Assembly: GCA_045599305.1 (NCBI GenBank)
Contig: JAZRVU010000020.1
Location: 1 to 11,490, forward strand
Source: SIG588 sp045599305
GTDB lineage: Bacteria; Bacillota; Clostridia; Oscillospirales; Acutalibacteraceae
Length of the DNA stretch: 11,490 nucleotides
Direction: 5' to 3'
Position 1 is the stretch's first letter; each line of letters begins with the position of its first letter. The position numbers and the translations under genes are program-made. A model generated the notes under the pieces. The model was not told the origin of the DNA. It did not search any database and was given only the letters and a program-made list of their open reading frames with translations. Shown one piece after another: positions 1 through 5,797 of this stretch.

Positions 1-864
1 GCGATACTGTTTGCAGCCGTCATGACGGCGTATCATTGGGATTTTTCCCGTCTGAGTACCGACCACTTCGAAACGAACACCTATGAGATGCGCGAAGAAT
101 TCAGCGACATAAACGTGAATACCGAAACGGCGGACATTCTCTTTGCCGCGTCAAGTGACGATACGTGCAGAGTGATTTGCTGTGAAGAGGAAAACAGGAA
201 ACATTCCGTGCGTGTTCAGGACGGCACGCTGACCGTCAGTGCCGTGGATGACCGGGCGTGGTACGAACATATCGGTTTTGGTTTTCATTCGCCCAAAGTA
301 ACGGTGTATCTTCCCAAAACCGTCTATCGGTCGCTTTCTCTCCAAGCGACCACCGGCACGGTAAAGGTCGACAAGGCCTTTTCATTTTCGCATGCAGATG
401 TGTCGGTGAGTACCGGCGACGTGAACTTTTTTGCCGCCGTGTCCGACTCGCTCAAGGTCACGGCTTCCACCGGCGATATCCGCGTGGCAAACACCTCGAC
501 GGGTACGCTGGACATCACGGTGACGACCGGCCGGGTGACAGTCGCCGATGTACGGTGCCGGGAACTGCTCTCCCGCGGGAGCACGGGCGATCTCCTTTTG
601 GAAAATGTGAATGTCGCCCAAAAACTCTCTGTCGAGAGAACCACGGGGGATGTGCGGCTGGAGTCTTCGGACGCCGCCGAGCTCTTTGTGAAAACCGCCA
701 CCGGCAACGTCACCGGCTCTCTGCTTTCCGAAAAGATATTCCTCACCGAAACCGCCACCGGCAGTATCGACGTGCCCCGGACCGCCACCGGCGGGCGGTG
801 CGAGATCACCACCTCCACCGGCGATATCCGGCTGACGATCAAAGCGTCCGAAGGTGCGGCGTAG
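1..864 (+). CDS. DUF4097 family beta-strand repeat protein (5' partial)
   Basis: The frame is open from base 1, so the gene begins upstream; the ATG at 22 is internal. The visible start (AILFAAVM) looks like the end of an N-terminal membrane segment. The rest is a chain of short repeats of about 18-20 residues with the signature S/T-T-G-D-I/V-x-V (for example STGDVNF, STGDIRV, TTGRVTV, STGDLLL, TTGDVRL, ATGNVTG, ATGSIDV, STGDIRL). This is the pattern of DUF4097 (putative adhesin), predicted to wind into a right-handed beta-helix outside the membrane. In Firmicutes these genes commonly follow a PadR regulator and a DUF1700 protein, which would lie off the left edge. Molecular function is unknown. 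The stop is TAG at 862-864, facing the convergent ECF gene 27 bp away with no clear terminator between them. Confidence 0.85.
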   Translation, partial: AILFAAVMTAYHWDFSRLSTDHFETNTYEMREEFSDINVNTETADILFAASSDDTCRVICCEEENRKHSVRVQDGTLTVSAVDDRAWYEHIGFGFHSPKVTVYLPKTVYRSLSLQATTGTVKVDKAFSFSHADVSVSTGDVNFFAAVSDSLKVTASTGDIRVANTSTGTLDITVTTGRVTVADVRCRELLSRGSTGDLLLENVNVAQKLSVERTTGDVRLESSDAAELFVKTATGNVTGSLLSEKIFLTETATGSIDVPRTATGGRCEITTSTGDIRLTIKASEGAA

Positions 865-891
865 GGCGATTCGATTGAGGGGCATTGCCGT

Positions 892-1425
892 TTAAACTTG
901 TTCTTGTGTCTGCAGTTTTTGCAGCAGGGCGGACAGCGGCAGGATGAGCAGCCCCGCCAACAGGTTGCCCCCCGCGTGGAGCAGGTCGAACGGCAGACCG
1001 GCCACGATCCACGCGATCATCTGCTTGAAATTCAGACCGAACATCAGCGCCTGCACCGGTGCATACAGCGTGCCGAACGCGAGCCCGTGCAGACCGCAGA
1101 CGGCCGGATAGACCACGCAGGCGACCTTTTTGGGCATATGCCGCGGCAGCAGCATGGTCACGCCCCAGAGGATCGTCCAGATGTAGAGATAGGGCAGCCA
1201 CCACATGGAAAAGCCGGAAAGCAGGCCGTCCAGCAGCACATACAGGTACAGCGGGATGAGCGCTTTGCGGCGGTACACCACTGTGAGGGTCATGATGAAC
1301 ATCCCGAGCAGGTGGATGTTGGGCAGCACCTCCATGAGGAGCTTGGTGCAGTACATCAGCGCCCCGCACATGGCGAAGACCGCCATTTCCTGCACGGTGA
1401 TCCCTTTTGACGCCTTATTTCGCAT
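892..1425 (-). CDS. ECF transporter S component, probably cobalamin-specific (CbrT-like)
   Basis: A 177-residue, very hydrophobic protein with about five to six membrane helices and an N-terminal stretch (GITVQEMAVFAMCGALMY) typical of ECF S components, the substrate-binding subunits that dock onto a shared EcfAA'T module. No ATPase or T subunit is present here, so it is probably a group II system using an energizing module encoded elsewhere. The ATG at 1425 is chosen because it overlaps the end of the upstream DUF4430 gene by 11 bp, implying translational coupling; starts further upstream would overlap it more. No strong Shine-Dalgarno is seen. The substrate is inferred from context: the operon leader looks like a cobalamin riboswitch, and DUF4430 is related to the C-terminal domain of cobalamin carriers. 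Sequence alone would not separate it from other S-component specificities. Confidence 0.72.
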   Translation of the reverse strand: MRNKASKGITVQEMAVFAMCGALMYCTKLLMEVLPNIHLLGMFIMTLTVVYRRKALIPLYLYVLLDGLLSGFSMWWLPYLYIWTILWGVTMLLPRHMPKKVACVVYPAVCGLHGLAFGTLYAPVQALMFGLNFKQMIAWIVAGLPFDLLHAGGNLLAGLLILPLSALLQKLQTQEQV

Positions 1426-1843
1426 AGACCAGTTCATAGTGCGCGCCGTCGGTGATGGCGGTGCCGTCCACACCCGTCATCAGCATCTCCCCGTTCTGGC
1501 AGAGCGACCAGTAGCTTTGGTCGACGTCATAGTCGGCGGTGATGCCGTTGACCTTTTTGACATAGAGGCCGAATTCGCCCTCGTCACCGGCGATCAGATC
1601 ATGCTCGAGCAGGGCATCGCCCAGCATCTCCTTGTCGGTCTTCAGCGTGAAGGTGACCGATTGGTCGCCGGCCTTGACCTCCACCTGCACCGTCGTGCTG
1701 CCGGTGCCGAAGGTCTTGTCCTCGGTGTAGGCCGCATTTTTCCACAGGTCATCTTTGGCCGCTTTCTGCCCGCAGGCGGCCAGAGACACGAGCATCAGGA
1801 AAGCCAGAAGAAGTGCCGACAGAGATCTTGCGGTTTTTTTCAT
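1415..1843 (-). CDS. DUF4430 domain lipoprotein, putative cobalamin-binding
   Basis: A 142-residue secreted lipoprotein: charged N-terminus (MKKTAR), hydrophobic stretch 8-22, lipobox LAAC with Cys24 as the lipidated residue. The mature part carries DUF4430 hallmarks: an ubiquitin-like beta region with 'MLGDALLEHDLI', then near the C-terminus 'YWSLCQNGEML..GVDGTAITDGAHYELVY' (shown with a gap). DUF4430 is related to the C-terminal beta-domain of intrinsic factor and transcobalamin. Shine-Dalgarno AAAGGATG precedes the ATG at 1843. It is the first gene after a cobalamin riboswitch and terminator, and is coupled to an ECF S component. The inferred role is surface capture of cobalamin or a related corrinoid and hand-over to the transporter. 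Family assignment is firm; ligand is inference. Confidence 0.82.
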   Translation of the reverse strand: MKKTARSLSALLLAFLMLVSLAACGQKAAKDDLWKNAAYTEDKTFGTGSTTVQVEVKAGDQSVTFTLKTDKEMLGDALLEHDLIAGDEGEFGLYVKKVNGITADYDVDQSYWSLCQNGEMLMTGVDGTAITDGAHYELVYAK

Positions 1844-1881
1844 TTAAAACATCCTTTCGAAACGGTATTTCGTAAAAGGAC

Positions 1882-1912
1882 AAAATAAAAGTGCCCTCCC
1901 ACGGGAGGACAC
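1882..1912 (-). terminator. Intrinsic terminator in the riboswitch leader
   Basis: Read on the minus strand, GTGTCCTCCC, a short loop and GGGAGGGCAC form a near-perfect 10-bp stem, followed directly by TTTTATTTT. It lies about 40 bp before the ATG of the DUF4430 gene and just after the riboswitch. It is therefore the probable OFF switch of that leader, ending transcription when cobalamin is bound. Confidence 0.85.
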
Positions 1913-1927
1913 CATACGAAGAAAAGG

Positions 1928-2106
1928 GTCAGCCTGCTCCTGATCCTTTCGTCCGCATCTTCCCCACTTTGCCCGAGAGACTTTTACGGATCACAGGCTG
2001 ATAAGCATTCCGGCTGGGCCTCCGGTCACCCGGAGAGCGTAACGGCAATGGCTGTTGCTGCGGATTTCCACCGCGATTTCCTTATCCCCGCGCGGCACCG
2101 TCCGGC
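1928..2106 (-). promoter_or_regulatory. Cobalamin riboswitch (class-II-like)
   Basis: Features in 5'-3' order on the minus strand: GGTGCC (2099-2094); GATAAGGAAA (from 2086); the P4 hairpin GCGG-TGGAAAT-CCGC (2074-2060), matching the conserved GGTGnAAnTCC; an L5-like segment ACAGCCATTGCCGTTACG; a P6-like hairpin (2035-2020); then CCGGAATGC (2013-2005), the equivalent of the CCGAATGC core of compact cobalamin riboswitches. GATAAG (2086-2081) can pair with CTTATC (2005-2000), closing the core. Downstream, CAGCCTGTGATCC (2000-1988) pairs with GGATCA...CAGGCTG (1946-1930), a P13-like hairpin whose loop holds GGCAA (1973-1969), able to pair with TTGCC in L5 (2048-2044). The order of elements and the L5-L13 kissing possibility both fit the family; the box sequences are divergent. 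Glycine and TPP riboswitches were considered and do not fit. Confidence 0.72.
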
Positions 2107-2163
2107 GGTGCGCCCGGTTCCCCGCAGGGGCGGGGCAGTCTGCGTTTATTCTTTTACAGGAGC

Positions 2164-2192
2164 AGTATACCACGCCCGCCCGCAAAATGCAA
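2164..2192 (-). promoter_or_regulatory. Candidate promoter for the riboswitch/DUF4430/ECF operon
   Basis: On the minus strand TTGCAT (2192-2187) is followed after 17 bp by TATACT (2169-2164). Transcription would start near 2157, about 50 bases before the first riboswitch box. The -10 is good and the -35 is weak (three of six). Confidence 0.5.
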
Positions 2193-2254
2193 CCGGCAAA
2201 CGGAAAAATTTTGCGGCACGGGCGGCCGAAAGCCAAACAAACGGAGAGCGGCTG

Positions 2255-2692
2255 TCAGCGGTTTTTATAGAGCAGCAGCTGCGGGTCGGCGCCCTCGCAG
2301 CCGTAACTGCACACGAGCAGGAACGCATCGTTCGCCACCACGCCGAGGCAGCGCTCGCTGCCCGCCTGCTCGATCTGCGCGCCGAAATAGACATCGTTGT
2401 CCTTTAAAAACTGCACCGTGCCGCCGTTTTCCAGCGGATAGGCCAGATTGACGTAGGCGCCGTTGAGCAGATACAGTTCCTGCACCTGCAGGCCGGCGAT
2501 CCCCAGCGCGTTGATCTCGCCGATGAGCGCGGTTTTTTTGGCCGTGAAGACCTCAAATCCGTCCGCTTTCACCCATTCGGCCGCCACACAGCGGCCGCCG
2601 CAGGGGTGGCCGCCCGTTTCGGCACAGCCGGCACAGGCCGCCCCGTGCAGGGTGCATTTTTCACAGCAGTCGTCGCGGCAAAATTCAGACAT
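2255..2692 (-). CDS. Small Cys-rich protein, DUF3795-like N-terminus, function unknown
   Basis: A 145-residue protein. The N-terminal 40 residues hold eight cysteines (C5, C9, C10, C13, C20, C23, C31, C35) in a CxxxCCxxC...CxxC...C pattern that suggests a metal site. This resembles Cys-rich DUF3795-type proteins, but I cannot assign it firmly. Residues 45-145 look like a compact alpha/beta domain without a recognisable motif. The ATG at 2692 is chosen over the one at 2701 because AAAGG sits about 9 bases upstream of it, while the earlier ATG directly abuts the ribosome site. It overlaps the end of the HAD gene by 8 bp (ATGTCTGA), so the two are co-translated. No signal peptide or membrane segment is seen, so a cytoplasmic location is likely. 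No convincing terminator follows; a weak CGGC...GCCG stem with a T-run lies near 2205-2225. Confidence 0.72.
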   Translation of the reverse strand: MSEFCRDDCCEKCTLHGAACAGCAETGGHPCGGRCVAAEWVKADGFEVFTAKKTALIGEINALGIAGLQVQELYLLNGAYVNLAYPLENGGTVQFLKDNDVYFGAQIEQAGSERCLGVVANDAFLLVCSYGCEGADPQLLLYKNR

Positions 2693-3320
2693 CACACTCA
2701 TCCTTTCCCAATAATGCCCGGCGCAGACGGGGCACGTCCCGGTCGAACAGCCAGCCGCGGATGCCCGCCGCCTCGGCACCGGCAATGTTTTTTTCGCTGT
2801 CGTCAATGAACACACAGTCGTCGGCCGCCAGGCCGTAGGCGGTCAGCAAATGCTCGAAGATCGCCCGCGAGGGCTTGGTGAGGTGCAGCGGCCCCGAAAA
2901 GACCAGCCCGTCACACATCCCGAGCAGCGAGCACAGCGCCGGCACCTGCCGCCACCGCTCTGCAAACCCGATGCTGATGTTGGAGAGCAGGTAGATCCGC
3001 CGTCCCGCGGCGCGCAGATCGCGCAGCAGCGCCCGCATCCCCGCGATCTCCGGCAGGTGCTCGGGCCAGTGGTCGTAGGCCGCACAGGCCGCCGCGTGCA
3101 GGTGCTGCGGCAGCCGCGCACAGACGGCGGCTTTCAGCGCTTCGTCGGTGATCTCCCCCGCGTCCAGCGGATCCCACAGCGCCCGGTCGAACAGCACGGG
3201 GATGATCGTTTCGGCCTCCTCGGGGGTGCAATAAGGTGCGGTGATGATGGCGTAGTCGAACTCCACCAGCACCCGCCCGAAATCAAATATGACACAGGGG
3301 GAGCACAGATCATTACCCAT
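2685..3320 (-). CDS. HAD-IA family phosphatase, YihX-like
   Basis: A 211-residue soluble hydrolase with all four HAD motifs: motif I FDFGRVL (nucleophile Asp13), motif II LLSNIS (Ser113), motif III Lys149 in TKPS, and motif IV FIDDSEKN (Asp173/Asp174). The position two after the nucleophile is Gly rather than Asp; this is normal for the YihX-type subgroup (FDLGNV in E. coli YihX, an alpha-D-glucose-1-phosphate phosphatase). The cap segment GEITDEAL also matches that subgroup. The substrate is not predictable from sequence; a small sugar phosphate is the family-based guess. The ATG at 3320 has a very strong Shine-Dalgarno (GGGGGAGAGG). First gene of a two-gene operon with the Cys-rich protein, read from a promoter that diverges from the EamA gene. 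Confidence 0.87.
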   Translation of the reverse strand: MGNDLCSPCVIFDFGRVLVEFDYAIITAPYCTPEEAETIIPVLFDRALWDPLDAGEITDEALKAAVCARLPQHLHAAACAAYDHWPEHLPEIAGMRALLRDLRAAGRRIYLLSNISIGFAERWRQVPALCSLLGMCDGLVFSGPLHLTKPSRAIFEHLLTAYGLAADDCVFIDDSEKNIAGAEAAGIRGWLFDRDVPRLRRALLGKDECDV

Positions 3321-3352
3321 CCGGCCTCTCCCCCTTTTTTAAAAGTATACCA

Positions 3353-3381
3353 AGCATATCACGCAGAGGGAAATTTGTCAA
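3353..3381 (-). promoter_or_regulatory. Promoter for the HAD/Cys-rich operon
   Basis: On the minus strand a consensus TTGACA (3381-3376), a 17-bp spacer and TATGCT (3358-3353). The leader would be short, about 25 bases to the ATG at 3320. Confidence 0.7.
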
Positions 3382-3387
3382 GATATC

Positions 3388-3416
3388 TTGCTTTTTGGCG
3401 GCCGGTATGCTATACT
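3388..3416 (+). promoter_or_regulatory. Promoter for the EamA/PHP genes
   Basis: TTGCTT (3388-3393), 17 bp, TATACT (3411-3416). It is back to back with the minus-strand promoter. The leader to the ATG at 3491 is about 68 bases with no obvious structured element. Confidence 0.6.
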
Positions 3417-3490
3417 GGGCGCAGACCGAGCTTTGGGCGTTTTCTGTATCAAACGCCGGGCTCTTTTATTGTTTTAAGGAGGCATTTGCC

Positions 3491-3913
3491 ATGCAGTTGT
3501 ACTGGCCCATCGCACTGATCGTGCTCTCGAACATTTTCTACCACCTGTGCACCAAATCCGTCCCCACACAGACCGACCCCTTCGCCACGCTGACCGTGAC
3601 CTATCTGGTGGGCGCGGTGGCCGCGGCGGTGCTCTATTTCGTCCTCAACCGCGGGGGCGATCTGCTGGCCGAATACCGCCGGCTGAACTGGAGCACCTGG
3701 GTGCTGGGTCTGGCCATCGTGGGGCTGGAGGCCGGCTCTGTCTATATGTATAAGGCAGGATGGGACATCAGCGTGGGGCAGTTGGTCTACAGCGCGCTGC
3801 TGGCCGTCTGCCTGCTGGTGATCGGCGTGGTGTTTTACAAAGAGCCGCTCACCCTCTCCCGCGTGGCGGGGGTCGTCATCTGCATGGTGGGGCTCTATTT
3901 CCTCAACCGGTAA
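3491..3913 (+). CDS. EamA-domain (DMT superfamily) half-size membrane transporter
   Basis: A 140-residue protein with about four to five hydrophobic helices and a single EamA-type unit, about half the length of the usual ten-helix drug/metabolite transporter. It presumably works as a dimer like SMR proteins. The last helix has the family pattern 'FYKEPLTLSRVAGVVICMVG', where E-P-L-T and the following Gly-rich helix are characteristic of EamA. The ATG at 3491 follows a full AAGGAGG at 3476-3482 with 8-base spacing; the frame is open further upstream, but no comparable ribosome site is found there. The substrate is unknown. The next gene begins 13 bp downstream, and its Shine-Dalgarno overlaps this stop codon. 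Confidence 0.82.
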   Translation: MQLYWPIALIVLSNIFYHLCTKSVPTQTDPFATLTVTYLVGAVAAAVLYFVLNRGGDLLAEYRRLNWSTWVLGLAIVGLEAGSVYMYKAGWDISVGQLVYSALLAVCLLVIGVVFYKEPLTLSRVAGVVICMVGLYFLNR

Positions 3914-4118
3914 GGAGACTGCCGAAATGATACAGGACCTGCACGCGCACACCTACTATTCCTTCTGCGGCAAGGATCGACCCGAAGCGGTGGTGGAGGC
4001 CGCCATCGCCGGCGGGATCGAACTGCTGGGCATCTGCGACCACAACTACGGCGTGGGCTACGGCCGGCTGTCGCTGATGAACGCCTATGCGGCCATCCCC
4101 GGACACAGCGAGGCCGAC

Positions 4119-4141
4119 TATAGCCGAAGAGAGCCGAACCC
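4119..4141 (+). repeat. Left terminal inverted repeat of the MITE-like element
   Basis: Identical over 23 bp to the reverse complement of 4376-4398. Within it the hexamer GCCGAA occurs twice, separated by GAGA, which could be paired transposase contacts. Confidence 0.9.
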
Positions 4142-4375
4142 GGTCGCCGTTCGGCGAGCCTTATTCGGCGCTTTTATCGGTTTTCTCCTCGGCGTGCGCC
4201 GGCACGCTCTCGTCGAAGAACCGGTAAAATCGCTCGAAAATTCTTCGCCGACCGATGCTTGCAGTTTTTGCCGAGGCGATCTGCCGCTCGGCAAGGCAGC
4301 GACGGTGAGCATACTGTCGTATGGTCACCGTCAATAACGCAGGCGAGCGGCAGAGTGCCCGTCAAAAACCGATCG

Positions 4376-4398
4376 GGGTTCGGCTCTCTTCGGCTATA
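4376..4398 (-). repeat. Right terminal inverted repeat of the MITE-like element
   Basis: Perfect inverted copy of the left end. Inward of it the two ends diverge at once (left GGTCGCC, right CGATCGG), so the repeat boundary is sharp. Confidence 0.9.
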
Positions 4399-4963
4399 CC
4401 CACAATCTGCACCACTACTACGACCACATCGACCTGGTGCGCGAAAAATACGCCGACCGCATCCGCCTGCTGCGGGGGATCGAACTGTGCACCGTGAAAA
4501 GTCGGCCGGGCTGCGCCCTGCCGCCGGAGGCGGACGTCTCCTTTTTCGACTACTGCCTGGTGGAAGATCTGGACGCCGACCCCGACAACACCATCACCGG
4601 CGGCGATATCGTGACCTTTGCCGCGCGGTGCGGATGCCCCGCGGTGGGGGTGGCGCACACCGACCTGTTCGCGCTGGCGGCGCGGCAGGGGGCTGACCCG
4701 CTCGCCTATTTCCGTCGACTGGCCGAGGCCGGGGTGTTCTGGGAGATGAACGTGAACTACGACACCATCCACGGCCACCGGGAGCACCCGTATGTGCTGC
4801 GGTTTTTCGAGGATACGGCACAGCAGCGGATCATCCGGGAGGCGGGACTGCGGCTGAGCATCGGCTTCGACGGCCACCGGGTGGAGGATTACCTGCCCGG
4901 CCGGGTGGCGGAATACTGCCGCCGCGTGACGGATATGGGCATCCCGCTGATGTTCGAAGACAC

Positions 4964-4993
4964 TTGACAGAACCGGCGGAAAAATGGTAAAAT
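4964..4993 (+). promoter_or_regulatory. Promoter for pnuC
   Basis: Consensus TTGACA (4964-4969) overlaps the PHP stop codon; after 18 bp comes TAAAAT (4988-4993). The leader is only about 27 bases, too short for a riboswitch. This means pnuC does not depend on read-through from the disrupted PHP gene. Confidence 0.75.
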
Positions 4994-5026
4994 GAGGCGC
5001 CATCCGACAGGAAAGGGAGTCGTTTT

Positions 5027-5797
5027 ATGAAAGTCAAACAACTGTGGGGCTATTTCACCACCTATGAAAAGGTGTGGTTTTTGAGCATTCTCGTGCTGGC
5101 CGTGATCTTTGCGTTCCTCTTCCCAGAAGAGGATATCAACGGGGTGAACGGCGGGCTCATCATGGGGCTGTATCTGGCCGACACGGTGCTGAACATCCTG
5201 TGCGAACTGCTCATTTCCAAGCAGAGCAAGTGGAATTTCATCGTCTCGGTGTTCGTGGAGATCACTGAGATCCTCATTTGTGTGGTGCTGGCCTATCGCT
5301 TTGCCACCATGGCCACCACCCTCTTCTTCTGGCTGCCCATCGACATCATCAGCTTCGTCAACTGGCACCGCCATCCCGACCGGCAGGAGGAAGAACTGAC
5401 CCGGGTGCGGCGGCTTTCGGGCGCGGCGGAGGTGCTGGTGATCACGGGGATCGTGGTGTGGACGGTCGCGGTGGGCTATCTGCTCACCCTGCTCGATTTC
5501 GGCACCGACCTCTTCGGCGGCAACGAGGCGCTGGAGATCGCCGTCTGCTATCTGGACGCCTGCGCCTCGGCGGTGGGGATCGCCAACGGGGTGTTCATCC
5601 TGCTTCGCTACCGCGAGCAGTGGATCGCGTGGTATATCTCCTCCCTGCTGGAGACGGCCATCAACATCCTCTCGGGACAGTACGTGCTGCTGGTGCTGAA
5701 GGCGGGCTACCTCACCAACACCACCTACGGCTACATCAAATGGACGAAATACATCAAGGCGCACCGGGATACCGCTCAAAAGGAGACATTCTTATGA
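5027..5797 (+). CDS. pnuC: Nicotinamide mononucleotide/riboside transporter PnuC
   Basis: A 256-residue integral membrane protein with about seven to eight hydrophobic helices and the PnuC signature: Trp- and charge-rich helix W69-N70, FFWLPID at 100-106, NWHRH at 112-116, and the C-terminal block REQW-xAW at 196-202 followed near 226-239 by AGYLTNTTYGYIKW. Members import nicotinamide riboside or NMN by facilitated diffusion for NAD salvage; other Pnu proteins carry thiamine or riboflavin (PnuT, PnuX), so the ligand is not certain. No NadR or NMN kinase gene is nearby. Shine-Dalgarno AAAGGGAG is 7 bases before the ATG at 5027. The stop overlaps the next start (ATGA, 5794-5797), so the following membrane protein is co-translated. 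Confidence 0.9.
   Translation: MKVKQLWGYFTTYEKVWFLSILVLAVIFAFLFPEEDINGVNGGLIMGLYLADTVLNILCELLISKQSKWNFIVSVFVEITEILICVVLAYRFATMATTLFFWLPIDIISFVNWHRHPDRQEEELTRVRRLSGAAEVLVITGIVVWTVAVGYLLTLLDFGTDLFGGNEALEIAVCYLDACASAVGIANGVFILLRYREQWIAWYISSLLETAINILSGQYVLLVLKAGYLTNTTYGYIKWTKYIKAHRDTAQKETFL

Larger units (their letters stand above)
4119..4398. mobile_element. MITE-like non-autonomous element inside the PHP gene
   Basis: The ends are perfect 23-bp inverted repeats, 4119-4141 and 4376-4398: TATA followed by GCCGAAGAGAGCCGAACCC, with the reverse complement at the right end. If the outer TATA is counted as a 4-bp target duplication, the element is 4123-4394 (272 bp); if only TA is duplicated it is 4121-4396 (276 bp). 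It has no transposase or other plausible gene. It contains two large imperfect hairpins (4153-4249 and 4281-4353). Short length, terminal inverted repeats, TA-rich duplicated target and lack of coding capacity are the defining traits of a MITE; TA target choice is typical of the IS630/Tc1-mariner group. No other copy and no related transposase lies in this window, so the mobilising family is inference. Confidence 0.85.
3927..4967 (+). pseudogene. PHP-domain phosphoesterase gene interrupted by a MITE-like element
   Basis: Two pieces of one gene, 3927-4118 and 4395-4967, are split by an inserted element. Joining GAC at 4116-4118 directly to TAT at 4395 restores one continuous frame of 254 residues. 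The joined protein is a PHP metallophosphoesterase (histidinol-phosphatase-like superfamily): H6-x-H8 in DLHAHT, D38-H39 in CDHN, E94 in GIELC, then VAHTD and SIGFDGHR further on, so every expected metal-ligand motif is still present. The insertion brings an in-frame TAA at 4335-4337, giving a 136-residue product whose tail is element-encoded. A GTG at 4437 could restart the C-terminal half, but it has no ribosome site and would lack the first metal ligands. The start ATG at 3927 has AAGGAG overlapping the EamA stop. The intact motifs suggest a recent event. Substrate unknown. Confidence 0.85.

Noticed and set aside
865..891. Terminator between the convergent DUF4097 and ECF genes
   Set aside because: The 27-bp gap has no stable stem and no T-run.
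1921..2110. Glycine or TPP riboswitch
   Set aside because: CTCTCGGGCAAA and similar words tempted a match, but the paired tandem glycine core and the TPP CTGAGA/GAACCTGA boxes are absent; the cobalamin layout fits better.
4437..4967. Separate gene starting at GTG 4437
   Set aside because: It is the C-terminal part of the PHP gene; no ribosome site, and the frame joins the N-terminal part exactly when the element is removed.
4968..5026. NAD- or thiamine-type riboswitch before pnuC
   Set aside because: The promoter leaves a leader of only about 27 bases, too short for any known aptamer.
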